Below, piece after piece: positions 1 through 11,268 of a stretch of DNA of 64,000 nucleotides; the stretch's first letter is position 1; every line of letters starts with the position of its first letter. This DNA is from Bilabrum cf. latius (taxonomy: Eukaryota; Bigyra: Bicosoecida; Bigyra; Bicosoecida): assembly GCA_965178125.1 (NCBI GenBank), contig OZ237771.1, forward strand, positions 372,001 through 436,000, in the 5' to 3' direction. Below the pieces are notes generated by a model that worked only from the letters and a program-made list of their open reading frames with translations, was not told where the DNA came from and searched no databases. The position numbers were made by a program, and so were the translations under genes.

Positions 1-1283
1 TCTTTTCCTGGCGTCTCCCTGATGAAATACTCCACTGCGGGCGGGTGCCCCTCGCGTATGCGCTGCACGGGCGATTCTGGGGCCAAAAGGAATGATTTGA
101 TGATTCGGTCCAGGGTGGAGGCGTCGCGGAATTGTTCCCTGGCCTCTGCACTGCCGGTTTCCTGGATGGCCGCAATCACGTCGCTCGGCTCGCACCCCCG
201 CTCCCCGGCACCGATGGCCACTGTGACGAGTGTGCTCAGGGCCTCCCTGACGACGTCGTCCTCCTCGTCGCCCTAGCTCCGAATCCACCGCTGGATGGCG
301 GCGGAGATGACTGTCCCTGCGCCGCCGCTGGCCCTCTGCCAGAGGCACTAGGTCGCGGCACGGTCGGCCAGCGCCTGGTGCCCAAGCTGGGAGTGTAGCT
401 GGTCTCGCCTGGCGCGCTTGTCGACCATGTGACGAGTGTACTGCGCCTCCAGCCCGTCCAGGTGCCGCAGGAATGCGATGCCCCGGACCGAGTGCGCCGC
501 TACCACTGTGACGAGTGCTCTGGCGGCACCGAAGCAGAGCCGCATGCGGTCTGGGACGTCCCAGCCGGACTGCTCTGCCTGCGCGCCTGCGCTTAGCACA
601 AGCAGAGCAGACGCTGCCTGCTGCACGATGTGAGCTGCTCCCATGGAAGCAACCCCCGCCGAGTCTGTAGGGTCTGCGCCCAGGGATCGCATGAGCTGCT
701 GCGCCCCCGCCGCCCGCCCGACAGAGCTCGCCGGCTGGGCAAGCAGCCGAAGCAGGCTGTAGACATCCATCGAACGAGGAGACATAAGAGAATCTCCAGT
801 TGAAGATGCTTCGCGGCCGTCAATTTGAGACGGCATGATCGGTGCCACAGCTTGCCGCATCGTTTCCATGCTTCGTTGGAAATAATCGAATGGCGAAAGC
901 TCTGCTGGAAGCCACTGCGTCTGCGCGACAATCTCGTCGCCGTGACAAGTCGGTACGGTTGCATAAAACAAATTAGTAGCAGTCGCATGCTCTGCAGGCA
1001 CAGACTTGGCGAGCCCGGAAGGACGTACGCGGGCATCAGCTGGCAGAGCGAACACTGCGGGGCGAGCACATGGCGACGCCTCCCCCGAAGCCTGATACGA
1101 TTGTACTGCCTACCTTGAGATCCTAGACGCATCATCTGCGGACACTCTCATGGTTCCGTGGAGCATTTTTGCTACATCAGAAGCTTTGAGGTCCGATTGG
1201 GATGCTTGCCCAAGTCCCGCATTGTATTTGTCAGCATACTGCCGTGCTTGCGCTAAAAGTGCGCGAACACGGTCTGATTCCAT
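1..1283 (-). CDS. Unknown protein, 3' end beyond the left edge
   Basis: One frame runs from ATG at 1283 to the left edge (about 427 codons). It is open only if TAG is read as Gln at 1112-1110, 347-345 and about 276-274. The N terminus starts MESDRVRALLAQARQYADKY and is followed by a helical, Ala-rich region with many Gln, Arg and Leu residues. I recognise no domain, signal peptide or membrane segment. I chose the ATG at 1283 because the in-frame codon eight residues upstream is only a GTG, and a TATA-like stretch (TATTTATATAC) lies just 5' of the ATG. Copies of the dispersed motif GTGACGAGTG occur near 221, 431 and 510. The composition matches its neighbours and it is probably a real gene, but no function can be assigned. 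Confidence 0.6.
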
Positions 1284-1300
1284 ACTTAGTATATAAATAC
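1264..1300 (-). promoter_or_regulatory. TATA-like element upstream of the 1283 start
   Basis: On the minus strand the sequence TATTTATATAC lies about 10-20 nt upstream of the ATG at 1283. If it is a core promoter the 5' UTR would be extremely short, so it may instead be ordinary AT-rich leader. Nothing else marks the promoter. Confidence 0.2.
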
Positions 1301-1525
1301 TAGTCACACGGGCGACCGGATTACTATATGATGCTGGAGCAGCGATGAATCAGTTGTGTTCTAGCACGACCGGCCACTGGCATCAAGGATTCATCGAACC
1401 TTCGAAATGAACGTTCCCCCAACATTGATTTTTTTTCCACGGCTTTCGGATTGATAGTCCTACGACTTGCCTGTAAAACTTCATGCGTCCGCAACTCATG
1501 CCAACAAACAATAAATCATGTGCAC

Positions 1526-3111
1526 TCAAGATACCACGCACCCTTTATCATCATCTCTGGACTCCGCGGACCCCGGAGCTCCTCCGCCCGAAGCGCCCCC
1601 CATCGGGGGCCCGCCGGCCCCACCCCCAACCCCATCCGGATTGGGAGGGCTCGCCCACCCACTCGTCACACCGTTACCCGTACCACTACTCCCAATCCCT
1701 CCTGGCGGCGGAGCGTACCAACCCTGACCCCCGGGCCCGCCATTGCCACTGCCACTACCACTGCCACTGCCACCATACGTCGCACCAGAACTCGCCCCAG
1801 ACGGACCGAGCCCGCCGCCCTGAGGTGCCCCCGGGTATGCTCTCAGATCGGGAGCCGAAGGTCCGGGATACGCGGGTGCCTACGGGGCGTACGGGTCGTG
1901 TGACGAGTATCCCGGGCCGCCTACCATCGGGGCAGATCCACCCCCCACGGCCCCGGGGTCATCGCCCCCCCATGAGGGGGTTCCCGTTCCGGCTCCGAAT
2001 CCTGCGCCCGCCGCTCCCGGGTGCTTCTTCGGCGCAGCCGATGCGGAACCTGCCTGCTGGGAGGATGGCGGAGGCGGGGCGGTCGCAAACCCTCCATCAC
2101 CGTGGTACTGGTAGGCCGAGCCAATGCTGCCTGTTGCTCCCGGCTGCGGCCGCCACCCACCCGTAGAGGGTGCTGGTGCACCGGTGCCTGCCATGTCCAT
2201 GGGCGGGTCCTCATCTCTGACCATTGGGCCGTAGGTTGCCTCTAGGATGACGACTAGGAACTCGTCCAGGGACACCTGAGTAGATCAAGCAAACACAAAA
2301 GGGCGAGTGGTAGCAGTTGATGGCGCCATCCGCAAGTAGCAGTAGAGTAAAACCTAGGCCAGTCGCAAAACCTACATATTAAGCTTACCTCGCCGTCATT
2401 GTTTCGGTCTACAACACGCATGAATGCGTCCCCATCAGCTCCGACAGCTGCCATGCCTGTCCGCAGTTCCGAAGAATCGAGCACCATGTTGCCGTCGCGG
2501 TCAAGCCGTCGAAACACAGCGATAGCATTTTCAAGCGTCGGTGTGCTGCCGCTGCTAACGCCGCAGAACAGTCGGCTTGCCTCCCGCAATTTATGTGCTG
2601 CTTCTTTTGTGAGATCATCCAGAACGGGTGGTTCAGCTCCAGTTGTCGTCAGCATTCTGGGCAAAAGAACCCGCAAGAACTCCTCCAGCTGTATCGATCC
2701 ATCTCCATTTAAATCCATTTCACGAAATAGCTAGTCCGCCTCGGAACGAGACACCCCCGGATACCGTCGCATCTCGTCAATCGAAATCTCGCCGTCTCCA
2801 TCTCCAAACTGACGATCGAGATCTCTGAATGTTTCAGCAAGCATATGATGTAATGAATCATTAATAGCAGCATCCTGTCTTCTGGCTAAACTGGACATTT
2901 CTAACTCTAAAGTGTGATCTTGGCCACCCTCGCTCACTTTCCGCGAAACCACATCGCCATCGTCACACCATTGGCAGCCTTCGCAACGTTGCAGTGCGTT
3001 CTCGTCACTACAAGAATAGACATTATACGCTGAGCTGATGCCTGTAACCTCTGCCAAAGACCATTGCACCCTCTTTACTGCCGTGGCAGTGCTCATTCCA
3101 CCCGCTTCCAT
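1526..3111 (-). CDS. EF-hand calcium-binding protein with Gly/Pro/Ser tail
   Basis: Two exons, 3111-2389 and 2275-1526, with a 113-nt GT-AG intron that splits the last EF-hand: DRNNDGE joins VSLDEFL in phase 0. The product has 490 residues. The N-terminal part carries an EF-hand-like loop (DRQFGDGDGEISIDE) and then loops MDLNGDGSIQLEEF, LDRDGNMVLDSSEL and VDRNNDGEVSLDEF, i.e. four calcium-binding loops with mostly canonical D-x-D/N-x-D/N ligands. The last 200 or so residues are low-complexity Gly/Pro/Ser/Tyr, as in penta-EF-hand or annexin-type tails. TAG codons at 2733-2731 (EAD-Q-LFREMD, inside the EF helix linker) and 1882-1880 must be Gln. The frame ends at TGA 1528-1526. Start: first ATG in frame; an upstream GTG is less likely. 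It is likely a soluble calcium sensor; the partner is unknown. Confidence 0.8.
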
Positions 3112-3256
3112 TGTGATGAGGATGTCATCCACCCCGCACTCCGCACTCTGCTACAGCGGGGAGTTCTCAGCGCAGCCCCGCGGCATCTGGCGATAAACGG
3201 AGAATACCCACCAGCTCACGACTTCCACATCCTCACGACTGTGTTTGAGCCGATGA

Positions 3257-4114
3257 TCACAGCGGTGTGATGGAGAACCCTCCCGCCGGCAGCTTTGCGC
3301 CCCCCTCGCCGTTGCCGCCATGCTCCGAGTCGTATTGTGCCCTGCTAGACCGAGCAGAGTCGCCCGTGCTCCGAACGCTGCTTGCCATAGACTACCGGGA
3401 CATGCGTTTGCTTGACAGCTTTCGTTGCATTACCCTGTTGTGCAGATCGTTTTCGAGAAGCTTAGCGGCGAGTGCACGCCAGTGCACGGGCGAGTACGCG
3501 GCATCGGTGCTCGCTTGCTACAAGCGCCTTTGAGCAAGCCGGCCCCAGAAACTCATACCAAAGGCGATTTTTGAAAGGTCCATCTGAGCTCGGACTGCAG
3601 GGTACATGAGTTCGCTCGAGCCTAGCATCATTTCTAAAAAGGTCGCCCTGGTGACCTTGCCATTGGGGGATGCTCGCACAGTGCGATCGACCAGCTGCTT
3701 GGCGGGCCCACTGCCCATGGCCTACTTGCCCAGGGCATCCGTAATTGCGGTCTCTAGCTCCTTTTTTGACATGTCCCCGCTCTGGTCCCGATCGTATATG
3801 TCAAATAAGAACAGAGCAAGCCCGGAGCGATCAAGTGTCATGAAGTTCCACAGCGCGAAGACAAATTCTCGAAAGTCGAGCGTGCCATCCCCATTCAAGT
3901 CAAACGCCGAGAAGGATTTTTCTATGAACGGGGTTCTGTCCATGCTCGCCCCCATCAGCAGCTCGAACAACCCAACCTTTCCTTTCTCCCCTGCCGAAAG
4001 CTTATCGTGGAGCGACGTCAAGCTTCCCACGCTACCCTACAAACCCAAAGCCTTGAGAGTAGCTCTGTTGCGTTCCAAATTTTCTGCCGCGTTCGAGCTG
4101 AGGCACATTCCCAT
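3257..4114 (-). CDS. EF-hand calcium sensor with possible N-terminal acylation
   Basis: Single exon, 285 residues, TGA at 3259-3257. It starts MGMCLSS, a Gly-2/Cys-4 arrangement suggestive of N-myristoylation plus palmitoylation as in NCS and CBL families. EF-hand loops FDLNGDGTLDFREF and YDRDQSGDMSKKEL are clear, and a degenerate loop follows (SPNGKVTRATFLEMM). The spacing (helix-loop-helix pairs about 40 residues apart) fits the calcineurin-B/recoverin group. The C-terminal 90 residues are basic and then Gly/Ser-rich, longer than in typical NCS proteins (about 190 residues). TAG codons at 4039-4037, 3724-3722, 3520-3518 and near 3388 read as Gln. It lies 145 bp upstream of, and co-directional with, a second EF-hand gene. 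Membrane-anchored calcium signalling is an inference from the N terminus. Confidence 0.78.
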
Positions 4115-4460
4115 CGCGGATGCAGCGAACGCTTCTCGAAGTGAGCTTCACCTCAAATGTTCCGCACGGCTGGATTGCGCGGCGCCGCCCGTCATCGACA
4201 ACAACCGGATACACAAGCACGAGGGCTTCGTGCTGAGCGTACTATATTGTCTTATTCGGTATATAGCTTCTTCTTTATTCCTATCTTGAGCCATGGACCC
4301 ACTGGATTAGTGGAGAGTGAGATCCGATATGCATCGCAGTATCAAGAACTGGCCTTGCCGTTGCGCTTCGGAAGAAATTGCCGTCTGAAGGCTGGGTAGC
4401 TTGTCAACGTGATACATATGTTGACCGTTACATGATAATACCTATGATGCGTTTGCTTCG

Positions 4461-7400
4461 ATGCGGTGCTCTTTATATGTGCCCGGACTCGATGTGCATG
4501 CTATCTATCGTGCAAGAAAGTCCTTTCAACGGTATATCTTCACCGAGTTTACTTTGTCGCAGTTTGATGGCGACGCCGAACTTGCGCAGTGTCGCTTCGC
4601 GGATGCTGTTCGTTGCTATGACAAAGTGAGCCTTGTTGAGGACCACCACGCGTCGCAGCCCTCTAACTGCGCGCCCCCGTCATGCAGCCCCCGGCTGCGC
4701 TGCTCCATCGATCATTAAAAATATGTATATCATACATAATATCACCGCAGGCCATGTCGCGAAGCATCGAAGAGGTGGGTTGCAGCACCCGACGCATCGC
4801 CGCCCTCATCGGCTGCGGCCGGCGGCGGGACATCAGGCGGGCGCTGGAGGCGGCCGAGCGGCTTGCGACCAACAACCCCACGTGGTGCATCGCTGCCCTG
4901 CTCCTGGCCACGGCACAGGCCAAGGCGGGCCTTCCCTCCCAGGCGGTTGCAACCCTGGAGAAAGCCAGATCGCTCCTGGGCGTTGGCAGGCAGCTGGGCA
5001 TACGAGGCTACACGGACGCGGTGAGGGTCGTGACAGACGCGATCGAGGCAGCGTCCGTGTCGGCACAGGCGGCAGGGGGGCTGGGCGGGGACGTGGCAGG
5101 GCTGGAGGTGGAGGGCAAGGGACTCGGAGCCGGAAGTGCTGGAGAGGGGGGCTCGGCAGGCCCCGGGCACGAAGACAAGGAGAGGGAGGCGTGTGACGAG
5201 GACAAGGACGACGGGGCCGGGGACAGCAGCGAGGACGAGAACGAAGAATGCGCCGAGGGGGAGGAAGAGGAGGAGGTGCCCAGGGCGCCGCGCAATCTTG
5301 CGGAACTCGCCATGCTGGACGCTGTGTCGGCGGCCGCGGTCCGCGTCGCCTTGGGCCTGTCCCAGTCCGGGGGCGGCAAGCCCGTTGTTCCCTCGAGACA
5401 ATCGGGCCCATGGTGGACCGAGGAGGACGCCGCGAGAGCATCCGGAGCCACGGGTGTGACGAGTGAATCCGGAGCCCCTTCCACTGCTTCCTCCTCGGCC
5501 GCAGGAGCAGCCTCGGCAGCAGGAGCCGCCACGGAGGGGTCTTCCCATGCCGCCGCGGGACTAATGTCGGAAACCAAGACGGGAGAGGGGAACGATGACC
5601 CGGAATCAAAATTGGCCTCGTCCTCCGGTGGCGACGACGACGATGATGCGGCTTCCAAGGAGGCTGACGACGACGAGGACGGGACTTACAAAGACATGGA
5701 GTATTGGCTGCTGACTGCGGCTCCCCACAGGCCCCCGGACCACGCAGAGGTGGCCAAAGAGGCAGGCGTGGATCTTCTGAGCGACGGTGACGAGGGCGGT
5801 GCAGGCGAAGGCTCGTCTGGTGCGGGGGCAGGTGCAGGGGCTGGGACGGCAGGCGGGGCCAGCAGCAGCAGCAGCAGCAGCAGCGGTGCCGGCGCTGGTA
5901 CTGGCGGTGAAATCGTGGCGGGTGCTGCGCCAGGGGTCGAGGCCGCCCTGACGAGTGTGACGAGTGCGGCCTCTCGGCCGGGCACTGCTGCAGCCGCCGA
6001 GGAGGCCCGCCTGGCCATGGCCGACACCTCCTGGCGGCCCCCTTCAACGACCCGGAGCCATTTTCCCCACATCCACATCGTCAAGTACGGCCCGCACTAC
6101 AGGGGCGTGCATGCCGTGAGGGACGTGCCACCCAACACCCTGCTGATGTCGATCGACGTGCGGTTCCTGATTACCGTGGAGATGGGCAAGCGGACTGACA
6201 TAGGGAGACGCATGGCCCAGGCCAGGCCTCCACTGGAGCTGTCAGCTGCCAAGCACTGCTACACGGCGGTGTTTGTGATGCTAGACATGCTGAACGGGGA
6301 GTCGTTCTATCAGCCGTACTACAGGGTGCTCCCGGCTGCCTTCCCCTCCATACCCGTGTTCTGGGACGACGACGAGCTCAAGCTGCTCGCGGGGTCGTAT
6401 GTGCAGCAGCAGGTGCTCGACAGGCGCGCGAACATCGACGCGGATTACGACGAGATCGCCCGTGTGGCCCCCTCCTTCACCCGGTTCTCCAGGGAACAAT
6501 TCCTGTGGGCCAGGATGATGGTCGCGAGCCGCAACTTTGGCGTCAACATCGGGGGCCAGAAGACGGACGCGCTTGTCCCATACGCGGACATGCTGAACCA
6601 CTACCGCCCGAGGGAGACGCGGTGGACCTACAACAACTCGATGCGTTGCTTCACCATCCACTCCATCGACTCCCTCAAGGCCGGGGAGCAGATCTACGAC
6701 TCGTACGGCAAGAAGTGCAACAGCAGGTTCCTGTTGAACTACGGGTTTACGGTGGACTTCAACCGGGATGACGAGTGCAGCCAGTGCCACAACGAGGTCA
6801 AGATCGACCTCCAGCTGCTGGGTGCAGCGCACGATCCGTGGTGGGGACAGAAGAGGGCACTCCTCGAGTCTGGGGAACACAAGAGGTCGGTCAGGGTGGC
6901 GGCATACCTCTCCCACGCAGGCACCAAGGAGGCCCTCAGCTTCCTCCGGTTTGCCCACGCCCAGAGAACAGAGGTCGCAAGGCTGCCCTATCTCGGGTAG
7001 GAGCAGGACCTTGGTCGCAAGCCCATCAGGCCACTGTCCTGCCGAAACGAAGCAGAGGTGCTTGGACACCTGGCCCAGGTGTGCCGGGCATAGCTGGAGG
7101 GCTACCCGACCACCTTGGAGGAGGACGTGGCCGAGCTGGCTGCGGGGACCTACCCCGTCGGTTGCAACCGGCGGAACTGCCTGGTGCTGCTCCGCGGAGA
7201 GAAGGAGATCTTGGCCTTCTTCTGCAAGCTGGCAAGGGAGTGTGTGCCTTTGCTGCAGCTGCCCGGTGGCGAGCTGCACGCGGTGCTGGCCTCCGGTCAA
7301 TATGCCGGGGACAGTGACTTGGACAGGTATGTCAGGCAGGTCGTGCGTCCCCTGGTGTTCGCGGAGAGACCCCCTGAAGCGGGGGGGTTGGCCCCTGGGT

Positions 7401-7492
7401 CTGGTGGGGGGGAGGGTGCGGGGGGGGTGCATGCCGGTGGCCGAGGGCTTGTGGCGCAGGGGGGGGCCGCGGGGGGTGTAGCGATGAGGTGA
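4461..7492 (+). CDS. TPR and SET-domain protein (SETD3/LSMT-like methyltransferase)
   Basis: Two exons: about 4461-4625 and 4751-7492 (968 residues if the 4461 ATG is right; the extreme N terminus is the weakest part). The splice joins RCYDK to AMSRS, completing a TPR helix, and a second TPR-like pair follows to residue 120. Residues about 130-480 are acidic, Ser/Gly/Ala-rich and probably disordered. The SET domain spans about 490-720: HAVRDVPPNTLL, the substrate-pocket stretch SRNFGVNIGG, the signature DMLNHYRP and the SAM/lysine-channel Tyr motif YDSYGKKCNSRFLLNYGF. A Rubisco-LSMT-type helical C-terminal domain follows (YPTTLEED). TAGs at 6998-7000 and 7091-7093 lie inside this domain and must be sense; TGA at 7490-7492 is the stop. 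The family methylates lysine or histidine on cytosolic proteins such as actin; the substrate here is unknown. Confidence 0.82.
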
Positions 7493-7749
7493 TGCGGGCT
7501 GGGCTGATCAGTGGTCACGGTTTGATTGTACAGAGGAGGGGGCCGTGTGGTGTACTGACTAGCATGTGTCTGTTTGTGAGTGTTCAACTGACATCTGTTT
7601 GCGTTTGCTTGCAGCTGCGCTGTGTGCAGTATGTGCAGGGCATTCAAGTTGCCCCCAATCGCACCTCGTCACACACAGCCACACTAGAGTCGATGCAACT
7701 TTGATGAAGCTGTAGAGTCTATATTCAAGACATTGAACGCCATTTAACC

Positions 7750-9126
7750 ATGCGAGGCGCTTTGATATGTGCTACCGTACTCACTTTGCTTTGCAGGGCA
7801 GATAAAATACCCTGCTCTGGCTCTGGAATGCTTGTAGACGGGAAGTGCAAGTGCGAGCCAGGGTTCAACGGGTCCAGCTGCTCGGCGCTAGCATCTGCTT
7901 ACCCGATCCCATTGTAGTCCGGATTTCAGATGAAGAGCAAAGGGTTTCACGTGTGGGGTTCTCAAGTGCTATTTTACCAAGGGGAGTACCACATGATCGC
8001 CAGTGTATACGACGGAGACGTGAACTTTTACGGTCACTGGCTGACAAATGGACAGGTTAGAGCCACGATGGCAGCATTATCATGCATTAAGTAATACTTA
8101 CTGCATAAACGACATATTATCATGGGCCCCAGTCCTATAGAACGCTCGCAGAATATGTACGCGTCCTCGAAATCGCCACTTGGTCCGTTCGAACCCGGCC
8201 CCATTGTTCTCCCCTATAATGACGGGCCTGCTGGCGCCGGTTCAGGCCCAGCCCCATGGGATCGGAACGCCATGAACCCGAAGTTCCTGCTCATCGAGGG
8301 AGCCGGGCACGAGGCTGCGAGGCTTTGGGGCCCGAGCGCTGGTGAAGGCTCGAGCACTGGAGCAGGTGCTCCATCCCAGGATCTGTTCCTGATCTATTAC
8401 ACGGGTGACACTTACAACTACTCGAGGCCGAACGCCACCGACCCTAGCCCTGCCAGCACGTGGATTCCATAGGCCACGCAGCGCGTGGGCCTGGCCTACA
8501 GCACGGCCGGTCCCAGAGGGCCGTACAAGCGCCTCCCGCACCCCGTCCTGCAGCCGAGAGATCAGCCCTACTGGGATTCTAGAATCGTGACGAACGCGGC
8601 AGTGACGCAGATGCCCGACGGGCGCATGCTAATGGTGTACAAGGGGTCGAATCCGCCGGGTGCATTCAACAAGCAGACGCAGGTGTGCATCGGCGTAGCC
8701 ATCGCGCAGAACTGGTCGCAACCATTCGTCAGGGCGCGCAGTGATCCGATCATTCCGTGTCCCAAGGACTCGTTCGACTTTGAAGACCCCAGCGTGTGGT
8801 ACGACAGGAACACGCGAGTCTACCACATGATCCTGAAAGACGCTGCCGGCACTGTCACCCACGAAGGGTACTCCGGTGCCCATGCCGTGTCTACTGACGG
8901 GATGTCCTGGTCCTTCACAGACCCGCCGCTGGCATACCTCCCAAAGCACGTATGGGCCGACGGGAAGGTTCGCGCCATGCACAGGCAAGAGAGACCGCAG
9001 GTTCTGCTGGACCCGACTGACGGATCGCCCCTTGCCATGTACTTTGCCACAGACACGGACCTGGACGGGACGGCAGAGGGGCTTTTCTGGAACATGGTGT
9101 GGCCGTTGAGGGATGGAATGGCGTGA
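7750..9126 (+). CDS. Secreted five-bladed beta-propeller glycoside hydrolase (GH43/GH117-like)
   Basis: Exons 7750-8055 and 8152-9126; intron 96 nt, phase 0 (HWLTNGQ joins NMYASSK). 426 residues. It begins with a signal peptide (MRGALICATVLTLLCRA), then a short EGF-like Cys cluster CKCEPGFNGSSC, then the propeller: blades WGSQVLFYQGEYHMIASVY, QPYWDSRIVTNAAVTQMPDG, and the EDPSVWYD motif typical of GH43/GH32/GH117 enzymes, followed by HMILKD and RQERPQVLLD. TAGs at 7915-7917 and 8470-8472 are read through; TGA at 9124-9126. It probably acts outside the cell or in a vacuole on arabinosyl, galactosyl or related glycans. The exact family and substrate cannot be settled from sequence alone. It follows the SET gene by 257 bp. 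Confidence 0.7.
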
Positions 9127-9830
9127 TTTTAGCTAACTTAGATGTTTGGACTAGCTTGCCAGCCAAAATTGGTTGCCACGAATCGCGATTCGCTAGCCAG
9201 CGATATCCTCATTTTTGTGTTATATCACGCATCCAGTTACACTTTGTGCACATCGCAACACGGCAAAGAGTGGAGGTTGGCATTTCTCCAGTCAATCGCC
9301 TCCATTCGGGATGGAAGAGCTCAGGACTGACAGATCATCTTAAATTATTTTCCCACCCGCCCGGGCGCGGAGAACTCAAGTTCAGGTCAATCACGAAGAG
9401 GACCCAGGCCGTCTTCCAGGACTTTGTTGTTCTACCAACGGGGGGCCTGGTAAGTGGGGCGCGGGGGCTGCTGCGCGTGTTGGCCCGCATCCGCCGGAAG
9501 CGGATGGGAAGGGCCCGTAGTTTGCCAGGGGAGGCCCAGATCATGATTCAATTCAACCTTACGGTGCGGAACATGTCAGGGCTTCAGGGAACGAGAGTGG
9601 CAAAGGAAACGGGTTCAGCAGGAGCTGGGACCCCCGAGGAGGCGCAAGCGGCAGCACAAGCGGAAGTAGTGCAGGCCGCGAACCCGATAGGAGTGCTACC
9701 AGTTGAAGGGGTTGGAAGCGCTGTGGACGAGGCAGATGCCCTTGAGCCGGACCATGACGATAAATGCCACGGAGGTTTAGCCTTGGACGAGAGTCTGGTG
9801 CAAGATCTCGGAGAAGATGATGATGATTGA
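9127..9830 (+). other. Open frame of uncertain status downstream of the glycosidase
   Basis: A frame open from 9099 to a TGA at 9828-9830 contains plausible coding text in its second half (RRKRMGRARSLPGEAQ, then an acidic Ala/Glu-rich tail ending LGEDDDD). There is no convincing ATG before about 9500, and strong splice-like sites (TTCCAG before 9420; GTAAGTGG near 9450) suggest it may be part of a spliced gene or an alternative 3' exon of the glycosidase. The opposite strand (9918-9559) is also open but looks like a shadow. I do not assign a product. Confidence 0.25.
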
Positions 9831-9945
9831 ATGCAACGATACGACTTTTCTTTGCATCTTTGAATCGTATCAGATCTTGAAATAGGCTATAGGCCCTAGC
9901 GAAGAAGTACCCATCCATCTACGCCATGCCGCGATCTGAGTAGCC

Positions 9946-11268
9946 TCACTCCCGCGATGGGGGCACATATGGCATTAAATTCCTCACCTCTCCCTTAAAC
10001 TGATCGCAATACGACCACATCGTCGCCTCGAAGGCAGCCGCGTAGTGCCCGCCGTGCACGTCCAGCACTGGAGGAGGGAAATTGTACCGGGCTGCCATGG
10101 CCACGACCTGCCGAAACATGGTGGAGTGCATGCCTCCCACGATGGGCCAGCCCTCCGACATGATCTGCATCGTTGCCAGCATCAGGCTCGCCTCATCAAA
10201 GTCCATCAGGTGCTCGCTTTCGGGGCAGTCTCGGGACATTTGGTCCTCCTTTGATACATCCGCAAGAATGTCCGATACGATAGCACCCGGTTTGTGGTAC
10301 TTTAATGCCCTGAACAGGCACCGGGGGATCTCAATCCATTCAAAATCTGGAGCAAGCTGTCTCAATGCGTGCATGCCACGATTGGCGTCCGACTCGATGA
10401 GGACCCTCTTGGGTCCTCCAAGTGAGTGCAGCGCAAGTCGCAAGGCACGAACATGTCGATTCGGAGTTTGTGGATTTTGTTCATGCTTGGCAATTAACCC
10501 AAACCGGGCGTGCACCACTGCGAATCCACGCCCATCGTCGAGCCCGAGCATCTGCTTCAGCTGAGCAACAAGCTCTGTGACTTTCGGCTTCATCGCGAAT
10601 AGGTGCCACATCACTGCTGCATGTGCCAGCTGCGATCCCTGCAGCGGGTGCCCTGAGAGAACGTCCGCCTTGAATCTAGGACCTGCCCATGGCCCTTCCG
10701 CAATATAGCACTAGTCGCCTTTCCACACTTCCGAAACGGCCAGGAATGCCACTCGAGATTCAGAGCGCAAGTTCGCACTAATATTTAGGCGTTCCAGCGA
10801 TCTCATCGTACCCCCCGCCACAATCTGTTCTGTTGGTAATTCGCACGTCGTTGGAATGCTCATGTAGCAGTCAATCGAGGGTGGCGAGCAGCTGCTATAT
10901 GGACCTAAACTCGGCACTTCGTGTACAACAGGTATACGACCAGTTGTGCGAGAAAGCCAATACCATACCCAAAACTACTCTAGTATTGCTCCGAGGCCCA
11001 AACCTTCTATGTACGAACCACCTATGAGCGCAAGATCACCCTTCGTGCACTGCTGGCCGTCGGACAGCCATTGGATGTATGAATCTGCAATCGACTCCAG
11101 AACATGCGGCAAGTCTGATCGATTGTCGTGCCCGTGGCTGATAACAGCTGTATTCGGGAGGTGCAAGCCCACACCTCCACGATCTATCCTTGCCTAGCAA
11201 ACGTACAGCAGCACAAATGCTGCAAGTGACCGAGCAACAAGCAACGACGAAACATAGTATGTGCACAT
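9946..11268 (-). CDS. Signal-anchored glycosyltransferase-like (O-fucosyltransferase-like) protein
   Basis: Single exon, 440 residues, ATG at 11268, TGA at 9948-9946. Residues 1-24 form a type II signal anchor (SLLVARSLAAFVLLYVC). The lumenal part has GGSYIEGLGLGAILEQFWVW, a pattern like the N-terminal substrate-selection motif of fucosyltransferase families, and FAVVHARFGLIAKHEQ near residue 240, resembling the HxRxxD-type nucleotide-sugar motif. Near the C terminus GGMHSTMFRQVVAMAARYN resembles the donor-binding segment of the FUT8/NodZ/POFUT superfamily. TAGs at 11196-11194, 10977-10975 and 10713-10711 join what would otherwise be four fragments. Golgi glycosylation is likely; donor and acceptor are unknown. 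The glycosyltransferase call rests on motif resemblance from memory. Confidence 0.6.

Noticed and set aside
4833-6047. 404-codon minus-strand ORF opposite the SET gene
   Set aside because: Arg/Pro-rich shadow frame in GC-rich sequence; the plus strand carries conserved domains.
6281-7432. 383-codon minus-strand ORF opposite the SET domain
   Set aside because: It is the antisense shadow of the conserved SET/LSMT region; no recognisable domain.
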